The notes under the pieces are model-generated. The model saw nothing but the letters and a program-made list of their open reading frames with translations, had not been told where the DNA came from and made no database searches. Both the position numbers and the translations under genes were made by a program. From assembly GCA_019137255.1 (NCBI GenBank), contig WPDH01000143.1:62001-126000 (forward strand): a stretch of DNA of 64,000 nt, read 5' to 3'. This document shows, in pieces, positions 44,569 through 55,704 of this stretch. Position 1 is the stretch's first letter. Each line of letters starts with the position of its first letter. This DNA comes from Corinectria fuckeliana. Lineage: Eukaryota > Ascomycota > Sordariomycetes > Hypocreales > Nectriaceae.

Positions 44569-45542
44569 CGTGAGTTTGACGCCGTCTTCCCATGCTGGAC
44601 TAGTTGCCGGCAGATCCAGGAGCATGGGGACTTCTGGAGCCTCTTTGTCTCCCAGAGCTTCATCTACCGCCGGGATAGCCCCACCTGGGACCAGCTAGAC
44701 TTCCGCGCCCTCCATAGGCGGTACTCGAGGCTTGCGAGCGAGGCAAGTTCAGTTGACGATTTCAGGGCCACAATGGAGGCAACCTTGGGTTACTTCATCC
44801 AGGTTACCTTCAGCAGTGATAAGACAAAGGAGGTAAACACAAGGCATGTCAGGGGCACTTGGTACAGTCTTGTCCCAACCTTCTTCGGCATTAAGTTCCA
44901 TGCTCCATTCTTTGCCCCTGCCCCTGCCCATACCCAGCGCCTAGGCAACCTCTACAGCCCAGAGAGATCAACCGACTTGCTAAAACACTCCTCCCGCCCC
45001 AGCATACACTACAACAGTGGGCCCAGGTGCCCTCAGCTGGTGAGGCCGAGATGAGAGCCACCATTCAACAGATCCTACAGATCCTGCTTGCCTTTACTAG
45101 AGCATCTCAAACAAGCTCTGCCCCTCTTTATTGTTACATTCAGGCCCCTGGAAGGCCTCCTCGACGGCGGCGTGATCTACTACGCACGCCCCAGAGCTAC
45201 CCATCGCGTAATAGGTTACCCCCCGTGCAAGAACCAACCTTGATCCTGCCACTGCAGTCCTATGTTCACCAGATGCGTGCTATCATTGAGACCCTCCCGA
45301 TTGAGCCTAGGCTTTCGTCAATTGAGCTTGAGCTACAGAAGATGATAGAGAGAAATCTGTCCATAGAAGATGATATTGTCCCTACCCTTATCCCAAGACT
45401 AAGGGATAGTGATGATTCACAGGAACAATGGTATCGTCTTTTAGTAGAATTTTTACAACAAGAGAAGGCACCTGAGGAAATTATAAATAGATTGACTATA
45501 ATAGTTAGTTATGTATACCTAGAATTAACAGACATGCAATAA
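44569..45542 (+). other. Coding-like sequence in two frames, unknown
   Basis: One frame is open from 44569 to about 45052 and reads like protein (REFDAVFPCWTSCRQIQEHG, FWSLFVSQSFIYRR, WDQLDFRALHRRYSRLASEA). A second frame, two bases over, is open to the stop at 45540-45542 (REINRLAKTLLPPQHTLQQW, MRATIQQILQILLAFTRA, LPLQSYVHQMRAIIETL, DIVPTLIPRLRDSDDSQEQW). The two overlap around 44900-45050 with no clear intron between them. They may be halves of one frameshifted gene or an unspliced exon pair. I recognise no family. A solo LTR sits 47 bp after the stop. Confidence 0.3.
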
Positions 45543-45588
45543 CACAAATATGGTACGCAGAATCATGCATGATACTTGGCATTACTAT

Positions 45589-45719
45589 TGTTGAAGGAAG
45601 CCCACGGCCGCCTGCGGCGGGTGTGGCCTCAGGCAGCCGGGGCCCGTACAGCCCCTAATTCCCTTGCCTTAGCTAGCTAGTTACACATCATCAATACACA
45701 CATCTTTGACCTCTCAACA
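45589..45719. mobile_element. Solo LTR of a retrotransposon, 131 bp, with 5-bp target duplication
   Basis: The element begins TGTTGAAGGAAG and ends CTCTCAACA, so its termini are the inverted pair TGTTGA / TCAACA that LTRs of Ty1/copia-type elements carry. It is flanked on the left by ACTAT (45584-45588) and on the right by ACTAT (45720-45724), a perfect 5-bp target-site duplication as made by retroviral-type integrase. A GC-rich hairpin (GGCCGCCTGCGGC) lies inside. No internal region or second LTR is present, so it is a solo LTR left by recombination. Confidence 0.85.
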
Positions 45720-45834
45720 ACTATCAATGCCCTACACGCAGGGTCACCTCATAGCGATCGACACACGCAGCCATCCTAGGCTTGCCCTCATTCTCTATAA
45801 ACTCATAAAACACCTTGACTTTGTCTTTCGTTCT

Positions 45835-48404
45835 TTATTCCCAGTGTAGTCTAGTATTTTTGCTCGCAGCAACCGGAAACTTACATCCTCGAGACATTTG
45901 ACCATGATTTCCCCGTGCTGTCTCGTTACAGTTCGAAGAGGATGTGGCCCCTGAACTCCTGGTCCTTAGTCGCATATTACTCAGCATAGTCGGAATGGGG
46001 GGATCTGGAGTGCGGGCGAGGAGGAGAATGGGGTCGTTCTTGTCATCGAGGGACGGCATGTCCCCGAACGGAACGGCTACAATGATGCGCGTGATGGGCT
46101 TGATACAGCGGGTTTATCGTTTCTTGATGACGGAGACTGGTTGGGTTCTCTCCTGGGTCGACAGGTCGCCAATATCCAACCGAATAATGGGATCATTGAG
46201 CTGTAGAGCTGTCACGGCAGGCGTTGCCACTTGATCCTAGAAGTAATCGCCCCATTTGCTTCGTAGCTCATCGACGAGCTAACCTCTATGGATGGAAGGA
46301 TCTGGAGTGCTTGTCTTTCAGTCGAACGCGGCAGCTGGACTTCCATCCCGATGGAAACTCACATTGCGCTATCGCCCGGTTTCGTTCCCGACGGGCGGTG
46401 GGACGTGGTGTACAACCTCTTAATTATCATGGTCAGCACCTCGCTGGTCAGATTTTGGCTGATATTGAAGCACTGCTAATTCGGCGGCATGGTGAATATG
46501 ATGCGTCGCAGGTCTGGAGGCACCGCGCCCAAGAGGATGTACATGGTGTCTAGGGCGACGCGCTTCTGCACCAAGATGGGCTACTATACAGGCATGTTAG
46601 CAGGAGGTACTACTCTCACTCTAGCCTTATCCTCTATATCAATAGGCTTTAAGCGCGTTTCCGATAACTTAACGTTAACAGCGAGGTCTGGGAACTGCAC
46701 CAGTAGTTGGCTGTGCATGATGAAGCCGAAGCGCGGCATCAGCACATGCCAACTGCCGAGGCTGTGGTCTGGACTAATGAGGCATTTCTAATTGTCTTCT
46801 TAATGCATGTGCGCGCCTTGTCCAGCTCTAGCGAGGCACCCGAGTGGCTTGCAAGACCTAGCACTCTATCAACAATGGCATCAGCCCAGTTTACATTAAG
46901 TTGGAAGAACTAGAGCGACTCCTACAAGAGGAAGGTCAACGCTGGGATAAGGTAGTGTGCCACAATATTGCTAAGATGCACTTTGTCAAGAACCCACAAA
47001 TATACACCCGTAAAGTCAGGGTTGGTGGGTATGTTATGCTTGTTGTACATGACCTTGTCATTGTCTTGGTCGACCTCAACGGCCATGGCAAAACGCTTCG
47101 CCACCCTAGCTGCATGCTTGATAAAACGAGAGGCAATGTGCGGGGCGTTGTGAGCAAGAAGATCAATCGAATTAAGACGAACTCCCTCACCACCATCATC
47201 ATCATCCTCATCGTTATCATAGCACTATCTATTTACTCTGAGAGCAGCGGCAGCACTGCTATCTATATGTAATAAGGCGTTGAAGCAGTTAAGACCCCTG
47301 ATAAGGTCGAGCATATTGTCAGCCGCATGCTTCCGAGTTTTGTAGCCATCGTCACTAAACATAGCGTGAACTTCCTTCTTGCAACTGTCGAGGCCTGCTG
47401 CCTGCAAAGAGATCCCTTTTTAGGGCAGCACGAAAGGCCTCGTCAGACATGGTCAGAGTCCTACCAATCTATCAGGAATTGTAGTAAGTATTGTCCATGA
47501 GCCCTAGATTCTGGTCGAATATCGCTAAATCGCTCCCAAAGTTGGACTGCATGGTAAAGTCTTTACTCAAAGGACACTTCACTTTCCTAGAGACGAATGG
47601 GACTCGAAGAATAGTAGCCGTGACCTCGCCTATAACGGTGAGATGGTGGGAAATGGTACAGGCGCTTTTATAGCGAGCTGTGATGAGTGCGGCCACGTCC
47701 TTGTCCCCAGGCGCCTCTTCAACAGATCCTCACACATCATCAGTGCGTATAACTGTCAGGTGATCGCCTATGTTGAGAAGCATGTTCAAGGTACTGGTCT
47801 GGCCCTTAGATGGCAAGCATGTATACGTCCAGCTGTGCAAGCTGATGGTAGCTACACGATCGTTGTCCTCTGGGAAGGGTATCTCTGCATCCCAGCTCAG
47901 AGAAAGTAAGTGAGCTACCATCGTGCTGAGGGATTCCGCGTCGATGGGCCCCGTGCGTCGACTAACAACCACGCTGAACAAGGCTTCGTCGCTGTCTGCA
48001 CCTGCTTCGGCCATGCTGTCGGTAGCAATCTTCCTGACGTGAGCCATGTGTTTGTAACAGTCAACGTCTAGCTTGTTGGTCGGACTGCTAGGTCGCACGA
48101 AGAGACTGGTAAACAGTTTGCCAGGCAACAAAACCACTTCGGTGGCTTCCGCCGCATCTTTGGCGTCCAAGCGTGTATTGAGCCCGGCTGAGTTGACTAT
48201 TCCCTCAATCTCGCTCAGATTCGGTGTATCCCTCGCCCGCATGCGGAGAGAGCAAGTCTCACTCTGTTCTAGCTTGACCGAGTCAGGCATCTTTTGCAAT
48301 GCCTTATTGAGCTGGGCCTGGTTGAGCTGAATCTCATCGAGGGAAAACACCATGAGAGCAAGCCATGGTGTGCGGCTTCGGGAATTGCCATCATCTTTGT
48401 TCAT
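45835..48404 (-). pseudogene. Decayed copy of a large fungal hypothetical protein
   Basis: The 5' end is a well-preserved 224-codon frame from ATG 48404 (MNKDDGNSRSRTPWLALMVF, then DSVKLEQSETCSLRMRARDT, VVLLPGKLFTSLFVRPSS). The same protein continues, in changing frames and across stops, as LTVIGEVTATILRVPF, DDGYKTRKHAADNMLDLIRG, FGFIMHSQLLVQFPDLAV, VALDTMYILLGAVPPDLRRI and LQLNDPIIRLDIGDLSTQER, ending near 45835 (MPSLDDKNDPILLLARTPDP). Stops include TAG where CAG fits and TGA where CGA fits, so single C-to-T changes on the coding strand explain several of them. The full-length parent would be roughly 800-900 residues, of a type seen in Sordariomycete genomes without known function. Confidence 0.65.
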
Positions 48405-48569
48405 CTAGCTTACGGGATGGTGCTCGACTTCAAGGCAGATGAGGATCCTTGAAGACGATGTGAGGCAAGATGGTGTGCTCGACACTGATACCTGGGGGTG
48501 GATACACTGAGTTTTATTTGTAATAATAACTATGAACTTTCCAACTTTACATTCCTGTAAATCTCCTCT

Positions 48570-49454
48570 CTATTCACTACCTTCTGACTCAATCTCTTTC
48601 AATACTGTTTGCCCACGCTCATCTAGCTCAGGGTAAAAAGAAAGCTTGTAGAAATCTACCCAAAATTCCAGACCCTGTGTGTGATCCTCCATATGTTGGC
48701 GTAGTAAGTCTTTCCATTCCTTGTCTTCTGGCCCATTGCATATCTTAGTAGCTGCAAATTCCCACCATACAGGACAGTAACCACTAGCCTCCCAATCCAG
48801 AATTCCAGCAAGATTTCCATCTTTGACGATGATGTTGATGTCGGTTAGGTCGCCATGTGTAAATGTGTATGGGCCTGCAGACGGCATGCGTCTTCCAAAC
48901 CGATCGCATAGCTCGCGGGAAAGGCCCCGTTTCTCCAATGCCCCTGCCATTTCATTCCATAGTTGATCATCCGACTCGAGAGGGCCATGGGGAACACCAA
49001 ACTCATTTCGAAATAAGAATCCAGAATAAAGGGGTTTTCCACCAAGACTCCCCATTGTAGACGAATGATGCTTCCGAAGCTGAGCTAGACATTCGACAAC
49101 TTGCTTGGCGATACGATGCTTGTCAGACTCGGACAATTCCGGCCAGGCCTCTTTCAACGTAACTCCATGAATACGTTTCATGATGACGAAATACGCGCCA
49201 TCATCCTCAGACCATTCCTCGATAATATCGGGAACAGGAATTGTCGTATGGGCTTGAAGAAATCGTGCGCTCGTGGCCTCAAAGTTGGGTGCAGCATCCG
49301 TCCGCTCCTTGACGATCAAGTTCGATCCAATTGACCAAACTCCTCGATTGTGAACACCATAAAAGAGTTTCACATGGCTGTTGTAGCTGCAAACCCTTTG
49401 ACGCTCAGTTGACCAGCTACAGGCAACACATGGATCCTCGGTCTGGTTTGTCAT
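48570..49454 (-). CDS. APH-type phosphotransferase (aminoglycoside phosphotransferase family)
   Basis: A single exon of 294 residues from ATG 49454 (MTNQTEDPCVACSWSTERQ). The kinase-like fold is shown by SNLIVKERTD (the ATP lysine), IPVPDIIEEW and YFVIMKRIHGVTLKEAWPEL (hinge). The Brenner motif THGDLTDINIIV gives the catalytic Asp and Asn, and GILDWEASGYCPVWWEFAA gives the metal-binding Asp. Fungi carry many such proteins; they do not confer aminoglycoside resistance as far as known and may phosphorylate small metabolites or proteins. Intact, although it lies between a decayed gene and a transposon relic. A run of 12 C on the plus strand (49517-49528), i.e. 12 G on the coding strand, lies 63 bp before the start codon. 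Confidence 0.88.
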   Translation of the reverse strand: MTNQTEDPCVACSWSTERQRVCSYNSHVKLFYGVHNRGVWSIGSNLIVKERTDAAPNFEATSARFLQAHTTIPVPDIIEEWSEDDGAYFVIMKRIHGVTLKEAWPELSESDKHRIAKQVVECLAQLRKHHSSTMGSLGGKPLYSGFLFRNEFGVPHGPLESDDQLWNEMAGALEKRGLSRELCDRFGRRMPSAGPYTFTHGDLTDINIIVKDGNLAGILDWEASGYCPVWWEFAATKICNGPEDKEWKDLLRQHMEDHTQGLEFWVDFYKLSFYPELDERGQTVLKEIESEGSE

Positions 49455-49516
49455 GACAGTATGATAATGTGTTCTTGGAAGAATAGTGGTAAGAAAATAG
49501 TAGCTTCGTTACAATT

Positions 49517-49528
49517 CCCCCCCCCCCC
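49517..49528. repeat. 12-bp poly-C tract in the APH gene leader/promoter
   Basis: Twelve consecutive C on the plus strand (G on the coding strand of the APH-type gene), embedded in a purine/pyrimidine-skewed stretch of about 80 bp (49515-49595). Homopolymers of this length are length-unstable. Confidence 0.8.
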
Positions 49529-49792
49529 AGAGGCAGGAGGGAGAGGAAAGGTAGGGAAAGGAAAATAAGGACGGGGAGAGGGCGGGGCGGCCTGACCCTT
49601 TTATATCCACATGTTCCCATGTCCAATCAAAGAGCGTTCTAATTTCGTCTTAGGGGCCTCAATACTGAACCGGTGAGGCTGGGTTAGTCGCTGGCATAAA
49701 AGCCATGACGCGGCTGTGCTATAAGATTGCCAGATGGCTGTTTCCACTCACGGCTCCTTTTGAGAGAAATCGGCCAGTGCTGTACCACTTTC

Positions 49793-50309
49793 AGGGCCTG
49801 ATCTTCTCAAGCTGGTTAACATAACCCAGGTTAAGAAAAGGTACATCAGACCCCTATCAGCCTGTTAATATACCCGTACAGATCCCTGTCAGCAAGTTAT
49901 GAAAAGCGGCAGTAAATTTGGTCTCTCACCGCCTTCCTTATTAAAGACTGTGCTGTAAGCTCAGGTAGTTATAGGGGATACCCTTCTAATTTTTAGGGGA
50001 AGGCGGCTTTAACCTAGGTTAAGGTTAATATAACCCTCGATTATCAGGGGTTAAGAACACCAGCAGAATTAATAAAAAGGTACCTATCTACTCTTTTAGC
50101 TATAACAGGAATAGATGCTAAGCCTCTTAGATTAATAAGGTAAAGCGGGAAAAGGTACATCTAGACGCGTGTATAATTTGCATTCCCTGGGTTATCTCGT
50201 CTTAGCAGGCAATCTGCTACTAAAATAGGTCTAGCAAAGCATTTTTATTTATCTCTTGTCTCCACCTATAACCCGGGTTATGTTAACCAGCTCGAGAAGA
50301 TTAGGCCCT
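49793..50309. mobile_element. Inverted-repeat transposable element relic, 517 bp
   Basis: The ends are 41-bp inverted repeats: left 49793-49833 starts AGGGCCTGATCTTCTCAAGC and ends ACCCAGGTTA; right 50269-50309 is the reverse complement with three differences, all transitions. The interior is A/T-rich and has no coding capacity. The motif AAAAGGTACAT occurs just inside the left terminal repeat and again near 50151. This fits a MITE-type non-autonomous DNA transposon. No target-site duplication is obvious. Confidence 0.75.
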
Positions 50310-50730
50310 CAGTCTATTAGCCCATACCCTTTCGTGTTAACACTGTGGTAGACGCACTGATCCTTACTCGCACATACCCATAGAGACTTGAACCTAGCAT
50401 TTATTTCTTACTTTTTTGAGTGCCCGCTGACTTGACTGACATCTTGTTCCATTCAAGCACGTATCGTGCATATCGTCATAGCGTCCCCACTGGGGAAGCC
50501 ATTACTAGAAGCACACACGATGAAGTTCTACCTGCATTGATATTAATGGAGAGAACTCAAACCGTTCAACTGATTCCCCCTCATTAATAATCTTATAATA
50601 CTAGCGGGATTGAACGCCGTCACGGGCCTTAGTGTTGCTGTTGTAGTAAATGCTGCTGGCTGGGGCGTTATAGGTGGCATGGCATACAGCAAGCCATTGG
50701 TCAAGAGATTCCTCTTTTATTCTTCATCTT

Positions 50731-50996
50731 GACGAGAGATGGCTGTTATATTGTGTTAGCTGGATAAGCTTTAAGAAGCTATAAATGTTGGACAGGGAGG
50801 TCTGTTCCAAAGATATGGCTTAATGTCTAAGATTAATCTTTTATAAACTGGGTTACTTATTGGGAATCAGATATTATGTTCTATGGTACTAGGTATAGTA
50901 CCTTATAGGTCTTTTTATATATTTTATATATATTTATTACTGTATTTCTCTCTCATCCAAGAAGATGCTAAGGGAGGCAGATTTAAGACCAAATAA
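50731..50996. repeat. Dispersed repeat, copy A
   Basis: Aligns in the same orientation with 60042-60310. Shared blocks in order: GACGAGAGA-GGCT, ATTGTGTT-GCT, GGGTTACTTATTGGGAA, TAGTACCTTATA, a TTTACTGTAT-type block, and ATTTAAGACCAAAT / ATTTAAAACCAAGC. The copies are diverged, with many transitions and small indels. No coding sequence. The rest of 50310-51358 shows nothing recognisable apart from the CE1 gene's promoter. Confidence 0.55.
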
Positions 50997-51358
50997 TATG
51001 CAGGACCGAAAGTTGAAAAAAGCGTGCAAGTTGGCCAAATTGGATTACGGAACTTCTGCTCGATCCTAGAGAGCCAATCACTTCCAAATCGGGTAGCGGA
51101 AGACGTTTCCGCATTTCAGGGGGTTGTCGATTTGCGTGACATTTGCAGCTTAGAGTTACCCCTCTCCAACAGCATTATGAGCTGTTGTTAGCTTATAACC
51201 TGGAAACGGAAGATGATGGTCCGCCAGCCCGTTATAGCTAAAATACTTGGCTCCGAGTTCCCGAGGAATAAATTATTTGTATTAAAACAACCCAGCAAGT
51301 ACTGATGTAATCCTCTCAATGCTGTCGTACAGTATCCGAGATACCAACTTTACCACCA

Positions 51359-52392
51359 ATGATGAAGGTAACAGGTCTCTTCAGCTTCTGGGTCTTGGCC
51401 TCGGTGGGCGCTACTTTCGGCGCTGAGGTCGTGCCTCGTGCCACCTTCACCGAGGTGACAGACTACGGCTCGAACCCAACGGGTACAGGCATGTTTCTCT
51501 ATATACCCGAGAACTTGACTTCCAACCCTGCACTCGTTGTCGGAATCCATTGGTGCCACGGCGACGCCCAGGCATATTATCAGGGCACCCAGTGGGCACG
51601 GTATGCCGAGACATATGGTTACGTTGTCATCTACCCCCAGACGCCTTATACTAGTGACAACTGCTGGGATGTCTCGTCTAATATGACGCTGACGCATGGA
51701 GGCGGCGGCGCGAGCAATTCCATCGCGAACATGGTTCAGTTCGTCATCCAGGAGTACAGCGTAGACACGAGCAGGGTCTATGTTACGGGCACCTCATCAG
51801 GTGCCATGATGACGGTGCGTACGCGGATGCAATCCATTGTTCATGCAACTCATAATATCCATGTGAGCTGACGCTACTGTAGAACGTCATGGCCGCTGCG
51901 TACCCTAATCTCTTCGCTGCTGGTATCGTCTATGCGGGCGTCCCTGCTGGTTGCTTCCAGAGTGAAGACGACATGCCCGATTACTGGAACTCTACGTGCG
52001 CGACAGGCTTATCCGTATCGACACAGCAGCAGTGGACCAACGTCGTGTCCAGCATGTATCCGGGATACACAGGTTCGAGACCCAAAATGCAGATTTACCA
52101 TGGATCGGACGACCAGACTCTCAACGTGCAGAACTATTACGAGACTATCAAGCAATGGACGGGAGTGATGGGCTACTCGACAACCCCCATTTCAACCGAG
52201 GCCGACATTCCACGGAGTCCATACACCAAGTATGTGTTTGGAGACAAACTGCAGGTGAGTTCCAACGAAGATCTGAATCTAAGAGAGAGGGTTGTAATAA
52301 AATGTGTGCAGACGTTCCTGGGCAGTGATGTCAGTCATAATATCGATGTATTTCCCGAGGAAGACCTTCAGTGGTTCGGTTTCACGGTATGA
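51359..52392 (+). CDS. CE1-type acetylxylan/feruloyl esterase
   Basis: Three exons (51359-51814, 51883-52254, 52312-52392; both introns phase 0) give 302 residues. A signal peptide (MMKVTGLFSFWVLASVGATF) is followed by TDYGSNPTGTGMFLYIPENL, VVGIHWCHGDAQAYYQGTQW and YGYVVIYPQTPYTSDNCWDV, the standard blocks of carbohydrate esterase family 1 (PHB-depolymerase-like fold). The catalytic triad is visible: Ser in VTGTSSGAMMT (G-x-S-x-G), Asp in YHGSDDQTLN and His in VSHNIDVFPEEDL. It removes acetyl (or ferulate) groups from xylan outside the cell, helping plant cell wall breakdown together with the GH5 and GH28 enzymes in this window. No carbohydrate-binding module. It is convergent with the oligopeptide transporter gene. 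Confidence 0.9.
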
Positions 52393-52776
52393 TGAGTGAC
52401 GCTATAAATGGGCTACATACAGACAGCCCTAATGAATATAAAATCTGAGAAAGTTCAAGGTCGACTTTGAGGGTGAGGAAGCAGGATTGATCAAAATGAC
52501 CGTTGGATGTGATTTCTCTCCTTTCATGGCAATGGTAACACTTAGGATGACAAGTAATCTAACACCACGAATTAGTAGAGTGCGCATTTACTTTGACCTA
52601 AAATAATCATTACGAAACTTTCTACTAAGATATCAAAGCCTCGCGGTTCTCTTTCTGCTGGTTGCGAGACCCAGGGAGCACTGCTACATGCACTGGTTTT
52701 AGTATCCTGTATCAGCGGCAAAAGGCCCTGGAGGAGCTCAGACGACCGAACAATATAACATATTTAGTTTAACTAC

Positions 52777-55704
52777 CTATCTAGGGAAGCTTCCAGGCTG
52801 CGGACCGAAGAATTCGCCTTCAGGGACCGTGAGTCGAGTGCATGCCTCGGCCTCACACCCCTTATCCGGATTGTTCCCAATCCAATTAATATCCGCACCA
52901 TGGTAGCTCACGGCGAAAAATATGACCAGAGCAGCTAGAGCAACTCCCGTCTGAAACGAAGCGGAGAGGACATAATTGTACTTGGACCAAAAGGCGAGGT
53001 ACCTCCTGCGAACGACCACCCACGAGAGCCAGCCGGGCACTACAGCCGGCCACATGTAAGCTAAATTGTAAGGCGACCAGGTGTGACCTCCACTGAAGAT
53101 TACGACGGGGTGGATCTTGGTGAGCCAGTGGGTTCTCGGCAGCTTGCGAGTGGCGTAGTAGTAGACGACGGGGAAGGCCAGGCCAACGGGGAAAGCAGCA
53201 AGCATTGCACTGTACTGGGCTCCCTCGCCAAAGATCTTGCGAGGTGCGAGGGACCCGAAGAGCACAGCTGCAGTGAAGTAGCTTTCAACACCAGGGCAGC
53301 TGAATTTGTCCTTTTGGTCCGTCTCACAGATGTCTGGGATATTCCTGATCTGAAAGTTCATCACGCCGGTGCAGACAAAAGCGGAGACAATGGCTATTGG
53401 TCCTCGGGTTAGTTCGTGATGCAGTCAAAGATTGGTGTTACTTACTCGCAACCGTCTGGCACCAGAATGTTTGCCGCTGAGGGACCTTGAGGTAGTGGCC
53501 GAGCTTCAGATCATTGGCGAAGTCGAGGGCGTGTGCGACAGTGACGTATCCGAAACCCTTGAAGAAGTTCATCTACTAAAATTAGCATGCCCTCACAATT
53601 GATGGAGTCTCTAGGACTCACAGCCAAAGCATTGCCGGGCTGCCATGCTCCTCCAATGAACTCGGCTAGAACATTGAATTCGACTTCGATTCCAGTGGTG
53701 GCGAAGATGATGCCGGTGGGAATGGTAAAGAGGATGGCGAGAGCCATACCGAAGAACACGGTTCCCACGCTGGTGTTAGTTGGCCAACCTGCCACAGAGG
53801 CAATGCCCAGGGAAATTCCGACGACCTGCAAGAATTGTGAGCTTGAGATCCTCAAGTGCTTTCCGGTGTGATAGGACTCACGTTTAGGATCAGGTACCAC
53901 CACTCCGGAACCTCGCGATACTTTTCCATGAGCTTGGTGTGGATGTCTTTGAACTCGGTGACCTTGCTATCTTTTCTCAAACTCCACCAGAGAGACTTGA
54001 AACCTAACTTGATATCGTTCCAGTGGTAGAGGGCAGCGTAGGAAATGACGGCGCTATACACAGCGAAGAAGAAAAGACTAAGGCGCGTCAGTTATGGATG
54101 GGCTTGACAGATTCAGCATCACCTACTAATAGGTAATTGAGGAAGCAGTAATGTATACTTGGCTGTAAGCTTGGTACTTCGCCTCGTCTAACAAGCCATT
54201 CTCATCTAGGATCGACGACACATTGTACTTGGCGCCAGTGTGATCGAACATGGTGTTTGTGTTGATAGGGAGATAGCCGGTAAAGTACGTGTTATTCCAG
54301 TACAGAGCAATGATGGTAATTGCGCCCAGAAGCGTACCGATGAACATGTTCATAGTGACGTGGAAGGGAACGAGCAGCGGGTCGACGTTGTAGGTAACGA
54401 TGTTCCAGTCAAAGGTTGGAAGTGGGTTGAAGCCAAGGCCCTTCTGCACACCCGTAATTGCTGTCAGATTGAAGTTGTTTGGTGAGATCCATGCAAGCCA
54501 GTTGAACATTGAGAGCGCAGAAGCGATGTGCTCGGGGAACCAAAACCAGACAAACATGGCGCCGAAGGATATCAAGAAAAACTTGTAGCGAGACATTCTG
54601 TACAGTCTGTTGAAAGGCCCCAGCACAGTGGGGTTACCGTTCTCCTCTGCAGACGATCAGTTGACGGACTTGTGTAGTGCCTTCGTTCCCAAACTGACCG
54701 TTATGCAGACTCTGGTTCAGAGCGACCGTCGCAAGCGAGCGAGGCCAGATGCAGAATGATGGGTAGACTAGAAATCGTCGAGCCAGGCCTGCAAGTCCGA
54801 ATCCCATCAAGTTCATAGACAGCTATTAAAGTTAGCCATTACCGCAAAAGCATACTGGAAAGGTGGCGCACCGAAAGACAGATCTGAAATCCGAAATCGG
54901 CTGCAAATGGCATGTCAAAGTACTTTTTCAGCCAACTCGTGAAAATGATGTATCGTGAGTGAGGCAAGCTAGCCGAAACATTCGCCATGATCGAAATCAA
55001 CATGTGTTCTTTCTGGTTGAAAAGTCCCGGGTTGAGTCTGTGCTTCGAGCCAAACAGCGTGAACTCCCCAATCGGCATCCATTTCTCCCATGCCTTTCCT
55101 AGCGGATACGACAGTAGCTGAATGACCGGGGCTTGAAGTCGAATTGAGGGCTGGCGGACCGAGAAGAGCTGGTTGACAAAGCTTTGAAGAACGACGGCTA
55201 GTAAACCGATGACCCAGGCTCGGATCGTTCCAGCTGGCACAGAGGGGTCGTCCTTGTTGCTCACGACAGCACGAACTTCGGCGTAGGGGGAGTTGATGGT
55301 GAGGAGAGAGACTTCAGTCTTGATTTCGGAAATCGCATCCAGGTGCTTCTCGGGATTTTCGAACAAGGCGGCATTGTTGATGAATTCCTGGAGGCGGACA
55401 ACAGACTCGGAGTTGAAGTTGGGATCGTGTTCGTGGAAATAAAGCAGGGTTTCGGCGCGCTGGTTTGAAGTTAGCTGAGGGTATTCAAGGTGTGCAACGC
55501 TCAGCAGCTGACCTTTTTGACTTCGTCCAGATCAAGGGTCTGGCCATATTCCTGGGCCTCGAGAACCTCGTCTGGGGAAGCTCCAAACAGCCTTGCTTTC
55601 TCGGCTATCGACTCCTTTATCGACCCGCTGTTTAGGCCTGAGTCGAGTCTCTCCGCAGCCTGTATTTCATCCCCCGCGGAGACCTTTTCCGGAACCGCGC
55701 TCAT
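52777..55704 (-). CDS. OPT-family oligopeptide transporter
   Basis: About nine exons run from ATG 55704 (MSAVPEKVSAGDEIQAAERL) to the stop at 52777; the first ends at 55513. After a hydrophilic N-terminus with SPDEVLEAQEYGQTLDLDEV, the transport domain starts NSPYAEVRAVVSNKDDPSVP and TIRAWVIGLLAVVLQSFVNQ. FNQKEHMLISIMANVSA is the conserved K-E-H block. FGLAGLARRFLVYPSFCIWP, GPFNRLYRMSRYKFFLISFG, then TGYLPINTNTMFDHTGAKYN and FSGGHTWSPYNLAYMWPAVV follow in family order. The protein would have 12-16 helices in the plasma membrane and import small peptides (or peptide-metal chelates) with protons. All blocks are intact across the introns; exon edges after the first two were not individually checked. 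Confidence 0.88.

Noticed and set aside
44060..44593. 177-codon minus-strand frame
   Set aside because: No recognisable motif, uneven composition, and overlaps plus-strand sequence that reads better as protein.
46224..47272. Plus-strand frames of 100-123 codons at 46-47 kb
   Set aside because: They are antisense to the decayed minus-strand gene, whose fragments are in consistent order.
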